Source: Dehalococcoidia bacterium
Lineage (GTDB): Bacteria; Chloroflexota; Dehalococcoidia; UBA3495
NCBI GenBank assembly: GCA_030753265.1
Contig: JASMCQ010000086.1
Coordinates: 1-35,686 of the forward strand
Reading direction: 5' to 3'
Length of the DNA stretch: 35,686 nucleotides
The notes beneath the pieces were generated by a model. It was given only the letters and a program-made list of their open reading frames with translations. It was not told where the DNA came from and did not search any database. This document shows positions 7,126 to 14,379 of the stretch, piece by piece (the first letter of the stretch is position 1; every line of letters starts with the position of its first letter). The translations under genes were made by a program, and so were the position numbers.

Positions 7126-8136
7126 TTGGAGATCGGGAAGTTTCCAGCCTCCCTTTTGGAGAGATTGCTGGCCAAGAACCCGATGGCCGACTCCAGGGTC
7201 ACCCTGGGCCCGCGGGTCGGTGAGGATGCGGCGATCCTGGACATGGGAGAACGGCTGTTGGTGGCCACCAGCGACCCCGTGACCTTCGCCACCGACCAGA
7301 TTGGGTGGTATTCCGTGCAGGTCAACGCCAACGATGTGGCGTGCACCGGCGCTTCCCCCCGCTGGTTCATGGCCACCCTGCTGGTGCCAGAGCGGTTCTC
7401 CGAAGGGGACGCCGAGGCGGTGTTCGACCAGATCCTGGAAGCCTGCCGGTCGGTTGGGGCTACCCTGATTGGCGGCCACAGCGAGGTCACCTACGGTATC
7501 GACCGGCCCATTATTATGGGCACCATGCTGGGCGAGGTCGAGCGGGGCAGGCAGATCAGCACCGGCGGGGCCCAGGAAGGTGACAGCATTGTTCTCACCA
7601 AAGGTATAGCCGTGGAGGGTACGGCGCTCCTGGCCCGCGAGAGGACCCGGGCGCTGCGAGAAGCGGGGGTCCCCGCCGAGAGCATCGAAAGAGCCGGCGG
7701 ATGGCTCTCTGAGCCAGGTATAAGTGTACTCAAAGAGGCCCGGATTGCGTGTGCCGTCGCCCAAGTACATTCAATGCACGACGTGACGGAAGGCGGCCTG
7801 GCAACCGGCCTGCGGGAGGTGGCTCAAGCTTCCGGGCTCGGCCTAGCGGTCGAGGAAGGGAGCATACCGGTGTTCCCGGAGTGCCGCGAGGTGTGCCAGG
7901 CGTTGGGGCTGAACCCCTTGGGGCTATTGGCGTCGGGCGCCCTCCTGGTGACCCTGCCGGGCGTGGATGTCCCGGCCTTCTTATCGGCGCTGGAAGGGGA
8001 GGGCATCGACGGCTGGGAGATCGGCCAGATGCTGGCGCCCGAAGAAGGATTGCTGCTGATCGGTACCGGTGGCGATGCCGCCTTACCCGAGTTCTCGAGG
8101 GACGAACTGGCGCGCTACTTTGCATCCACCCCTTGA
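7126..8136 (+). CDS. AIR synthase/HypE-superfamily protein
   Basis: A 336-aa protein of the PurM/HypE ATP-binding superfamily. N-terminal AIRS domain: GPRVGEDAAILDMG, then NANDVACTGASPRWF. C-terminal domain: GDSIVLTKGIAVEGTALLA, then HSMHDVTEGGLATGLREVA. The IGGHSEVT segment is a typical ATP-site motif. HypE makes the thiocarboxamide/cyano ligand of hydrogenases, but this protein lacks the C-terminal Cys tail of true HypE, and no hyp genes lie nearby. It also lacks the Cys/Sec-Lys motif of SelD. It may be one of the uncharacterised archaeal/Chloroflexota AIRS-like proteins. The start is taken as TTG 7126 because GGAGG lies five bases upstream; an in-frame TTG at 7045 is less likely. Confidence 0.8.
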   Translation: MEIGKFPASLLERLLAKNPMADSRVTLGPRVGEDAAILDMGERLLVATSDPVTFATDQIGWYSVQVNANDVACTGASPRWFMATLLVPERFSEGDAEAVFDQILEACRSVGATLIGGHSEVTYGIDRPIIMGTMLGEVERGRQISTGGAQEGDSIVLTKGIAVEGTALLARERTRALREAGVPAESIERAGGWLSEPGISVLKEARIACAVAQVHSMHDVTEGGLATGLREVAQASGLGLAVEEGSIPVFPECREVCQALGLNPLGLLASGALLVTLPGVDVPAFLSALEGEGIDGWEIGQMLAPEEGLLLIGTGGDAALPEFSRDELARYFASTP

Positions 8137-8192
8137 CCCGGCCTGCCCTGGCGAGCCGCCCCGCGACCGGGGTACGAACGAGGGAAGAACAA

Positions 8193-9158
8193 TCAGGCTT
8201 GGTACACTTCTACCGCGCCCATTAATTGTGGAAGAGTAATATTCCCGCCGCTCACGGTAATCGATACCTTTTTACCCTTAATCAGATCCGGGCTCTTCAC
8301 CGCACCGGCCAGGGCTGCCGCACCGGCCCCTTCGGCCAAGGTGTGGGCCTTTTCGATGAGGAGCCCGATGGCCCGGCGAATGTCATCGTCGCTGACCAGC
8401 ACAAAATCTTCCAGGTGCTGCCGTAGGATCGCCTGGGGCTGCTCGTAACCGGCCTTGGTGGCCAGTCCCTCGGCGAAGGTCTCCATCGGGGCCTCTACCG
8501 GCCCGCCCTGCTTCCAATACAGATAGGCCCCGGGAGCGGCCTCCGACTGGACCGCCACCACCTTGATCCGGGGGTCCACCGCCTTGGCCACGATGCAGGC
8601 CCCGGAGGCTCCGCTGCCCCCGCCCAGGGGCATCATGATCACTTCGACGTCGGGCAAGTCCTCGATCACCTCCAGCGTCTGGGTAGCGACCCCGGCTATT
8701 AGCAGCGGTTCGTTCGCCGGGTGCACGTACCGGTAGCCCTCCTCTCGGGCCAGCCGCTCGCAATGGGCCTTGGCCTCGTCGAAGTTGCTCCCGTGGAAGA
8801 CCAACTCCGCTCCCAGGGCACGCATGGCCGCTACCTTCAACGGGTTGGCCTGCTCGGGAAGGGTGATCAAGGCACGGGCGCCGAAAAGCCGGCACGCAGC
8901 CGCGATCGACTGGCCGTGGTTGCCGGTGGAGGCGGTAATGAGACCCCGGTCCCGCTCCTCCTGGGTCAGGTGCGCCAGCAGGTTGATCCCTCCCCTGCTC
9001 TTGAAGGCCCCTAGCGGCAGGTGCTCATCGTGCTTCAGGTACACCTCAGCATCGAGCAGGTCGCTGAGGCCCGGGGAATGGTACAGCGGGGTGCGAGGGA
9101 GATGGGGTGCTATCGTTTTCCTAGCTTCGTAGACGTCCCGCAGGGTGGGTATTTCCAT
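8193..9158 (-). CDS. PLP-dependent threonine/serine dehydratase-like enzyme
   Basis: A 321-aa fold-type II PLP enzyme like catabolic threonine dehydratase or serine racemase, which deaminate hydroxy amino acids to 2-oxo acids. Visible features: the Schiff-base lysine Lys53 in GAFKSRGG, the substrate loop STGNHGQS, and the phosphate-binding glycine loop PLGGGSGASG. There is no C-terminal ACT regulatory domain, so it is the short, catabolic form. The ATG at 9158 has GAGG upstream. It converges on the AIRS-like gene with 56 bases between stops and no obvious terminator. Exact substrate (Thr, Ser or another amino acid) cannot be set from sequence. Confidence 0.87.
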   Translation of the reverse strand: MEIPTLRDVYEARKTIAPHLPRTPLYHSPGLSDLLDAEVYLKHDEHLPLGAFKSRGGINLLAHLTQEERDRGLITASTGNHGQSIAAACRLFGARALITLPEQANPLKVAAMRALGAELVFHGSNFDEAKAHCERLAREEGYRYVHPANEPLLIAGVATQTLEVIEDLPDVEVIMMPLGGGSGASGACIVAKAVDPRIKVVAVQSEAAPGAYLYWKQGGPVEAPMETFAEGLATKAGYEQPQAILRQHLEDFVLVSDDDIRRAIGLLIEKAHTLAEGAGAAALAGAVKSPDLIKGKKVSITVSGGNITLPQLMGAVEVYQA

Positions 9159-9595
9159 CAGTTCGCCTCGGTCCTGGTTTGGGTAACCTCAGCTTAAGGT
9201 AACGAACAACCGGTGTCAACGAGGCTTTCGGATACGAAATCGCTTGGTGCGCATGCGGGACAAGGGCTCTTGCGCCGGGAGCATCCTGGTGAACCCGTCC
9301 CCCCTAGTAAAGCGAGGAGTCCGGCGTGATGGGTCCGGGTTGCCATGGAGGTACCCCACACCAGATTCGTTGCTTCACTCGAAATGGCGGTTTACTCTCA
9401 ATCCTGCCGATCCGAAAACAGCCCCTCTTCCGGCGGGAAGGGGGCCAGGGTGAGGGGGCATCGAGTGTTTTCATCGGACGGTGGGGTCCCACCGGGGCAC
9501 GACAACTCGGATTGTCCGTGAACCCTCGACCATATGGATGATGGTATCGAGCAAAGCCGGCCGGTCCATGGATTTCAGGAGACGCCGGTCAGCCT
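9159..9595. other. Intergenic region with repeat fragments
   Basis: About 440 bases with no gene. It holds a hairpin at 9422-9444 (CCCCTCTTCC-ggcg-GGAAGGGGG) followed by GGGTGAGGGG, which belongs to the same family as 14106-14173 and 25675-25699. Upstream, around 9358-9390, lies debris of another dispersed repeat. Confidence 0.5.
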
Positions 9596-10282
9596 TCACG
9601 GTTTCCGGGTATCCTCGGTGGAGGAGGCGCCGGGGTTCCCCTGGGCCCGAATGGCCCGAATGCGACGCAGGATGAACCAGGCAGCCGCCGCGGCCAGTAC
9701 TATCAGGATCGGGATGTCGAAGGGCCGCATCACCGACCGGAGGTCCTCCCAGTTCTCCCCCAACTGGTAGCCGCCATAGGCCAGCCCCAGGCTCCAGGGG
9801 AAAGACCCGGCAAATGTCAGAATACTGAACTTCCACATATTCATCCGGGCGATGCCGGCCGGTATACTAATGAAGGTACGCACCACCGGGAGCAGCCGGG
9901 AGAAGAAGACTATCCAGTCTCCGTATTTAGAGAACCAAGCCTCCGCCCGGTCCACTTCTTCCCGGGTGATCAATACATATTTACCGTATTTGAATAGTAG
10001 AGGCCGGCCTCCTTTCAAGCTCACCCAATAGGCAATCAAGGACCCTAGCAGGTTCCCTACGGCTCCGTAGAACCCGGCCAGTCCCACCATCCAAACCGAG
10101 TCTCCCTTCGCCTGGATCAGCATCCACCCCGCCAGAGGCATTATCAACTCGCTCGGAAAAGGTATGCCGGCGCTCTCGACGGCCATCAGGAATACAACGC
10201 CTGGCCAGCCGATGGTGTCGTAGACCTGGCCAACGAACTCTAAAAGTATAGTTTCAACCGCGTGGATGACACCGAAATCCAT
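9596..10282 (-). CDS. DedA-family membrane protein (VTT domain)
   Basis: A 228-aa polytopic membrane protein of the DedA/SNARE-associated family. Members are linked to lipid (undecaprenyl-phosphate or phospholipid) flipping and membrane homeostasis. Family motifs: VESAGIPFPSELIMPLAGW near the N-terminus, GNLLGSLIAYWVS in the middle, and FFSRLLPVVRTFISIPAGIARM, the conserved F-x-R-x-x-P-x-x-R region. A C-terminal helix and basic tail end the protein. The ATG start at 10282 faces an AT-rich divergent region (10334-10368) shared with the HTH gene. Confidence 0.92.
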   Translation of the reverse strand: MDFGVIHAVETILLEFVGQVYDTIGWPGVVFLMAVESAGIPFPSELIMPLAGWMLIQAKGDSVWMVGLAGFYGAVGNLLGSLIAYWVSLKGGRPLLFKYGKYVLITREEVDRAEAWFSKYGDWIVFFSRLLPVVRTFISIPAGIARMNMWKFSILTFAGSFPWSLGLAYGGYQLGENWEDLRSVMRPFDIPILIVLAAAAAWFILRRIRAIRAQGNPGASSTEDTRKP

Positions 10283-10379
10283 GGAAACCTCAACGTTTGT
10301 TTGTGCCTGGGTATATAAGCCTCAGCCTGCTGTTCTAATTTAATTTTAAATTAATATAAGAAATAATCGGGACAATACC

Positions 10380-10408
10380 TTGACAACTTCTAGAACGCAT
10401 GCTATGCT
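10380..10408 (+). promoter_or_regulatory. Promoter of the 74-aa HTH gene with palindrome in the spacer
   Basis: Perfect TTGACA (10380-10385), 17-base spacer, TATGCT (10403-10408). The spacer contains TTCTAGAA (10388-10395), and a second TCTAGA half-site occurs just after the -10. An AT-rich block (10334-10368) upstream could act as an UP element. The arrangement would suit autoregulation by a small DNA-binding protein. Confidence 0.7.
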
Positions 10409-10476
10409 CTGGTTGTCTAGAGCGGACCGAGGATGTAGCGGTAATCAATTAACGGTAACCATAAAGGAGGTAACCC

Positions 10477-10701
10477 TTGGCCAGAAAGACTAAGCTGATG
10501 CAACGTGTAGAAAAGGAACACCAGCGGCCCTTGGAGCGTCTCCTCCCTGAAATGGTCAATGAGATCGGTCTCTCCAGCACGGCTGAGGCGTTGGGCGTAA
10601 GCAAAGCCACCCTGGGTTATTGGCTGCTCAAGCTCGGTATAAATGTACGCCGAGTAGCCCTGGCTCCCGGTGAGACCCTGGAAGTCAAGCGGATCAGCTA
10701 A
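10477..10701 (+). CDS. Small helix-turn-helix protein (74 aa)
   Basis: A small basic protein with an HTH motif at about residues 28-55 (IGLSSTAEALGVSKATLGYW), of the kind seen in sigma-like and recombinase/transposase HTHs. There is no other domain. The start is TTG at 10477, chosen because a near-perfect AAAGGAGGT lies six bases before it; no ATG is available. It has a strong promoter and is followed, within the same transcript, by a highly structured 200-nt segment ending in an intrinsic terminator (10884-10908). I do not recognise a characterised homologue. It could be a transcription regulator or an RNA-binding partner of the downstream segment; the second idea is speculation. Confidence 0.75.
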   Translation: MARKTKLMQRVEKEHQRPLERLLPEMVNEIGLSSTAEALGVSKATLGYWLLKLGINVRRVALAPGETLEVKRIS

Positions 10702-10703
10702 CT

Positions 10704-10883
10704 CCCGGAGACCGGCTGGCGGTTACGCCGGTCCGTCGGCACCGTGTGGTGCCGGCAAGGTCTCACGGGTCCCCTGGCGAGGCCGGGTACTCCCGCGACG
10801 CCAAAGACTTGTGGCAGCGTACAACTCTCTCGCCCCCCGGCGCTAGGCTAGCCGCGTAAGGGGGGGATTGTCAAGACAGCATA
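10704..10883 (+). ncRNA. Candidate structured RNA downstream of the HTH gene
   Basis: No ORF fits, but strong stems can be drawn. A closing stem pairs 10704-10713 with 10759-10769 (10 bp, one bulged A at 10765). Inside it lie two hairpins: 10714-10733 (8 bp, loop GTTA) and 10735-10756 (9 bp, loop GTGT). Together they form a compact three-way junction. Next come a two-part hairpin 10775-10803 (TGGCG/CGCCA enclosing CGGG-tact-CCCG) and a hairpin closed by C6/G6 (10833-10838 with 10861-10866). A terminator follows. It does not match RNase P, SRP, tmRNA, 6S or a riboswitch that I know. It could be a free small RNA or a 3' UTR element. Confidence 0.5.
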
Positions 10884-10908
10884 GCGGCCCCGTTTGGGGC
10901 CGTTTTCT
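10884..10908 (+). terminator. Intrinsic terminator of HTH gene/structured RNA
   Basis: CGGCCCC-gttt-GGGGCCG (7 bp) followed by TTTTCTGTT. It closes the transcript that begins at the 10380-10408 promoter. Confidence 0.88.
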
Positions 10909-10944
10909 GTTCCCCACCACCCCCTGGGTCACCCTGCCCGTTAT

Positions 10945-12054
10945 TTACCCCTGAAAAATGTCCTCAGGCAGAAAAGCCGAAACCGTGACGTTGGGCAAAT
11001 CGACCACGTTACTGACCTTCAGGTCAACCGCCACGCTACAAATGATGTAGGCCTGCTCGCGGCTCCAACCTCTCTCCTGGAGCAGATCGATCATGTGGAT
11101 CAGGGCGTTGCGGGCGGCCAGGGTGAGGTCCTCCCCCTCCTGGGTACCGTCGTCGCGAACCGGCATGCCCATGGTGGCGATAAAGTTCCTTGGAGCGGCC
11201 CACTCGGGTGCGGCGAAGTAGCCAGGATGGGCGAACCTGGGCCAGCGGATATCGTGCCGGGCGGCCTCTCCCTGGTGGACCCGGAAACGGACCGCCACGG
11301 TGGCGCCCATCTCGATGGCGGTGACGCAAACTTCGCCGTCTCCCTGGGCGAAGTGACCGTCTCCTACCGAGTAGAGCGCACCGTCGACGTTGACCGGGAT
11401 CAGCAGACGGGACCCCTTGGTCAACTGCTTGGCGTCCACATTGCCGCAGTTCTCCCTCGGCGGCCCGGTGCGCAGCCCTTCGGCGGCGACCAGCCCCCCG
11501 GAGGGAACGGCGTCCTCCGGATCGGGCGGGGGGGTTGTACCGCCCCGCTTCGCAAAATCGGCCTCCCGTCGAGTCCACTCCTCCAACTGCACCCGAGAGG
11601 GGGCGACGCCGGCGGTACCCATGAAAGAGCCCTCGGGGATGCGGACGCCCGGAAGCTGGGCCGAGGTGGCCCAACCGTCTTTCATTTCCCAGTGGACCAA
11701 GTAAGGGTCGGTGAATAGGTCACGGAGAAACCCGGCGCCGGGCCGGTTCCGGGTCCAGCCATGAGGTTGGGCGATGACTTCCAGGTACTCGATCTCCAGC
11801 AGGTCCCCCGGCTTGGCGCCGTTTATGTAAACCGGACCGGTCAAGGGGTGAGCCACCTTTGTATCCAGGCCGCTCAGGTCGGCCACGGTCATACCCGGCT
11901 TTACCTGGCAGTCCGAGGCGTCACGGGTCTCCAGCACCACTTCTTCTCCGGGGTCCACTTCAAGGACCGGGGAGATGTCCGGGTGCCACCGGTTGTGGCC
12001 CTTTTGAGGTTCCTGCTTGAGCCGCTTGCTTCGGTCGATCTCAATGCTCTTCAT
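10945..12054 (-). CDS. Formamidase/acetamidase family hydrolase
   Basis: A 369-aa member of the FmdA/AmdA family, which hydrolyses small amides such as formamide or acetamide to ammonia and the acid. Family landmarks: an early NRWHPDISPVLEVDPGEEVV, DLLEIEYLEV, the acid/Cys-containing stretch PPRENCGNVDAKQLTKGS, and GALYSVGDGHFAQGDGEVC. The C-terminal region contains IDLLQERGWSREQAYIICSV. The start is ATG 12054 with GAGAGGA upstream; earlier in-frame starts only add low-complexity residues. It is divergent from the ThDP enzyme gene across a 257-base region. The substrate may be a larger amide; family precision is good, substrate unknown. Confidence 0.9.
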   Translation of the reverse strand: MKSIEIDRSKRLKQEPQKGHNRWHPDISPVLEVDPGEEVVLETRDASDCQVKPGMTVADLSGLDTKVAHPLTGPVYINGAKPGDLLEIEYLEVIAQPHGWTRNRPGAGFLRDLFTDPYLVHWEMKDGWATSAQLPGVRIPEGSFMGTAGVAPSRVQLEEWTRREADFAKRGGTTPPPDPEDAVPSGGLVAAEGLRTGPPRENCGNVDAKQLTKGSRLLIPVNVDGALYSVGDGHFAQGDGEVCVTAIEMGATVAVRFRVHQGEAARHDIRWPRFAHPGYFAAPEWAAPRNFIATMGMPVRDDGTQEGEDLTLAARNALIHMIDLLQERGWSREQAYIICSVAVDLKVSNVVDLPNVTVSAFLPEDIFQG

Positions 12055-12193
12055 GGCGGGTCCTCTCGCTGCTCTCATTCGTTCGGCAACCGGTGGCCCC
12101 TGCAGCCGGTTGCCCGGCCGCCGTGGCGCGGTGGCCACCCGGCATTGCCGGTCTGCACGAAGCCTCCCACGATTCTATACCGCCGCGCTCGCC

Positions 12194-12222
12194 TTGACCA
12201 CGTTGGGGGCGCGGCGTATCAT
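12194..12222 (+). promoter_or_regulatory. Promoter of the first ThDP enzyme gene
   Basis: TTGACC (12194-12199), 17-base spacer, TATCAT (12217-12222), about 90 bases before the start codon. A minus-strand TATAGAAT around 12172-12179 could be a -10 for the divergent amidase. Confidence 0.6.
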
Positions 12223-12311
12223 CCGGGCGTACTGCCCACGGAGGTACAGAGATATAGAGCCAATCTACTGTTCCTCTGTGCCTCGGCTACTCTGTGGCAA
12301 CAGGAGCATAC

Positions 12312-14030
12312 ATGCCTTTAGCTTGCGAACTGATTGTTCAGACCCTGGAAGAAGCGGGCGTGGAATACGTCTTCGGTATCCCCGGAGGCGGCACCGGCCA
12401 GATCTTCAACTATCTCTACGGCAAAGAGGACCGGATCAAGGTCATTCTGGTGCGCCACGAACAGTCGGCGGCGATCATGGCCGACGCCTACGCGCGGGCC
12501 ACCGGCAAGCCGGCGGTGGTAATGGGCCAGGGCCTTTTCATCGGCTCCAACGCCTCCTTCGGCATCATGGAGTCGATGCTCAGCAGCTCCCCAATGGTGA
12601 TCCTCACCGATACCTCCGATGGGGGCGTGGGCATGCACCCCGCCAACCAATCGGGTGCCGGAGAGTACGGGAGCATCGACCTTCCCGCAATCTTCAAGGC
12701 AATGACCAAGTACACGGCGGTGGCGGCCAGCCCGAAGGAAGCGGTCCTGACCACCCAGCTAGCCATCAAGCACGCCACCTCCGGAAGGCCCGGTCCCGCC
12801 GCCGTGGTCATGAGGTCGGCGGCCATCGGCGGCGAGGTGGACCTGGAATCGCCCCCCTTCATCCACCCCGCGTCGGGATACCTAAACACTGTCAAACCCC
12901 AGAGCGCCCCCCAGGATATTCAACGAGCGGTCGAAATCCTCTCCCGCTCCCGCCGCCCGGTGCTGGTCGCCGGCAACGGTGTCCACGTGTCCCGCTCCCA
13001 CCAGCAACTGATGGAGTTGGCCGAAATGTGGGGTATGCCGGTGGCGACCAGCTATAAAGGAAAGAGCGCCATCGCCGAGACGCATCCGCTGTCCCTGGGC
13101 ATGGTGGGGGTTTATGGCCAGGAAGTGGCCAACCGGGTGGTTGGAGACGCCGACACCGTGCTGGTGGTGGGCGCCAAACTCTCCCCCCAGGATACGGTGG
13201 GCGAGCAGCCCGGTATCTTCGATCCCCGGCGCCAGCACATCATCCAGATCGACATTGACGACCGCAACGCCGGCTGGACTTTCCCGGTGGAGCTGGGGCT
13301 GATCGGCGACGCTGGCCGAATTCTGGACCAACTGATCGAAGCGTCCCGCCAGCCGGCGCCGGACGCCGCGGCGTCCCACCGGGAGTGGGCCGGCGGCCTA
13401 CCGAAGAGAAAACAGGATCTGTCGTACCACGACGATCCGGAGATGCACCGGGATAGTTCGCCGGTAACCCCTCAGCGGCTGGTGGCGCTGCTCCAGGAAA
13501 ACCTGCCGCCAGACACCGTTTTCGCCCTGGACGCGGGCAACAACCGCACCTGGATGGCCCACCTCTACCAGGCACGGCAAGCCGGCACCTTTTTCTGCCC
13601 CGGCGGCACCGCCGGCATGGGCTGGGCCCTCCCCGCGTCGGTTGCGCTGAAGCTGGTTTACCCGGACCAACCGGTGGTCTGCGTGACCGGCGACGGCGGC
13701 TACATGATGACTGTTCACGCCATTTCCACGGCGATGCAGTACCACCTGCCCATCATCTGCGTGGTAATGAACAACAACGCCCTGGGCATGGTTCGCGGCC
13801 ACCAGGCGCCGGACCGGAGGATCGCCTCGGAGTTTGTCGACACCGACAACGCGGCGGTGGCCCGAGGGTTCGGGGCCTTCGGCGTGCAGGTCAAGGACTC
13901 CCGGGACTTGCCCGAAGCCATTCGGCAGGCCCAGGCCTCGGGGCTGCCCGCGGTGATCGACGTTCTCATCGACGGCGGCCCCAGCCCCGACGACTGGCGC
14001 GCTGGCGCCCACCGCGCCGGAGAGACCTAG
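12312..14030 (+). CDS. ThDP-dependent enzyme, acetolactate synthase family
   Basis: A 572-aa enzyme of the acetolactate synthase/benzoylformate decarboxylase family using thiamine diphosphate and Mg2+. Three domains are evident. The N-terminal PYR domain has the catalytic Glu in VRHEQSAAIMADAYARATGK; a central domain has RRPVLVAGNGVHVS; the C-terminal PP domain has the ThDP motif GDGGYMMTVHAISTAMQYHL ending in MNNNALGMVRGHQ. No separate regulatory (ilvN) subunit is adjacent, arguing against a biosynthetic acetolactate synthase and for a catabolic 2-oxoacid decarboxylase/carboligase. The ATG at 12312 has AGGAG upstream; an in-frame TTG at 12294 is less likely. It is followed by an MmgE/PrpD gene after 349 bases. 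Confidence 0.85.
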   Translation: MPLACELIVQTLEEAGVEYVFGIPGGGTGQIFNYLYGKEDRIKVILVRHEQSAAIMADAYARATGKPAVVMGQGLFIGSNASFGIMESMLSSSPMVILTDTSDGGVGMHPANQSGAGEYGSIDLPAIFKAMTKYTAVAASPKEAVLTTQLAIKHATSGRPGPAAVVMRSAAIGGEVDLESPPFIHPASGYLNTVKPQSAPQDIQRAVEILSRSRRPVLVAGNGVHVSRSHQQLMELAEMWGMPVATSYKGKSAIAETHPLSLGMVGVYGQEVANRVVGDADTVLVVGAKLSPQDTVGEQPGIFDPRRQHIIQIDIDDRNAGWTFPVELGLIGDAGRILDQLIEASRQPAPDAAASHREWAGGLPKRKQDLSYHDDPEMHRDSSPVTPQRLVALLQENLPPDTVFALDAGNNRTWMAHLYQARQAGTFFCPGGTAGMGWALPASVALKLVYPDQPVVCVTGDGGYMMTVHAISTAMQYHLPIICVVMNNNALGMVRGHQAPDRRIASEFVDTDNAAVARGFGAFGVQVKDSRDLPEAIRQAQASGLPAVIDVLIDGGPSPDDWRAGAHRAGET

Positions 14031-14379
14031 GCGAGGGGGGCGACTACACGAGTTGCGGCTAAAGCGGGCGCCGAGGCCCAGGAACCAGAGGGAACCGGTG
14101 CACGCGCCCTCACCCTCGTTCCCTCTCCCAATGGGAGAGGGATGCCCTGGCGCAGCCTGGGCTGGGTGAGGGCAAGCCCCCTTCCGCTGAAACCTTGCGC
14201 CTCGCCCGCTTCCACGGTACAGTGGTACCGTTCCGAGCCGGGTATCATTTAAGGAAACGGCCGATAGCCCGAAGCCGATGGCCGCGACGCAATTCCTGGG
14301 ACCGAGGGGCACCAAGAGCCAGAACTTCAGAATCTCTGTGGTTCTGTGACTCTGTGGCCAAAAACCTGAGAGGCGACCT
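14031..14379. other. Intergenic spacer with hairpin repeat
   Basis: About 350 bases without a gene. It carries a nested palindrome at 14106-14173 and, at 14334-14360, a CTCTGTG-rich leader like the one before the ThDP gene at 12274-12300. Confidence 0.55.
14106..14173. repeat. Palindromic dispersed repeat (CCCTCTCCC family)
   Basis: Outer arms GCCCTCACCC (14106-14115) and GGGTGAGGGC (14164-14173) enclose a perfect 10-bp hairpin CCCTCTCCCA-a-TGGGAGAGGG (14121-14141). Related hairpins occur at 9422-9444 and 25675-25699. There is no T-run, so it is more likely a REP-like repeat than an intrinsic terminator. Confidence 0.7.

Noticed and set aside
7126..8136. SelD (selenophosphate synthetase) linked to the tRNA-Sec
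   Set aside because: The N-terminal Cys/Sec-x-Lys active-site motif of SelD is absent; it is a HypE/AIRS-like protein.
10704..10908. RNase P RNA or other known housekeeping RNA
   Set aside because: None of the conserved rnpB, SRP, tmRNA or 6S motifs is present and the segment is too short for rnpB.
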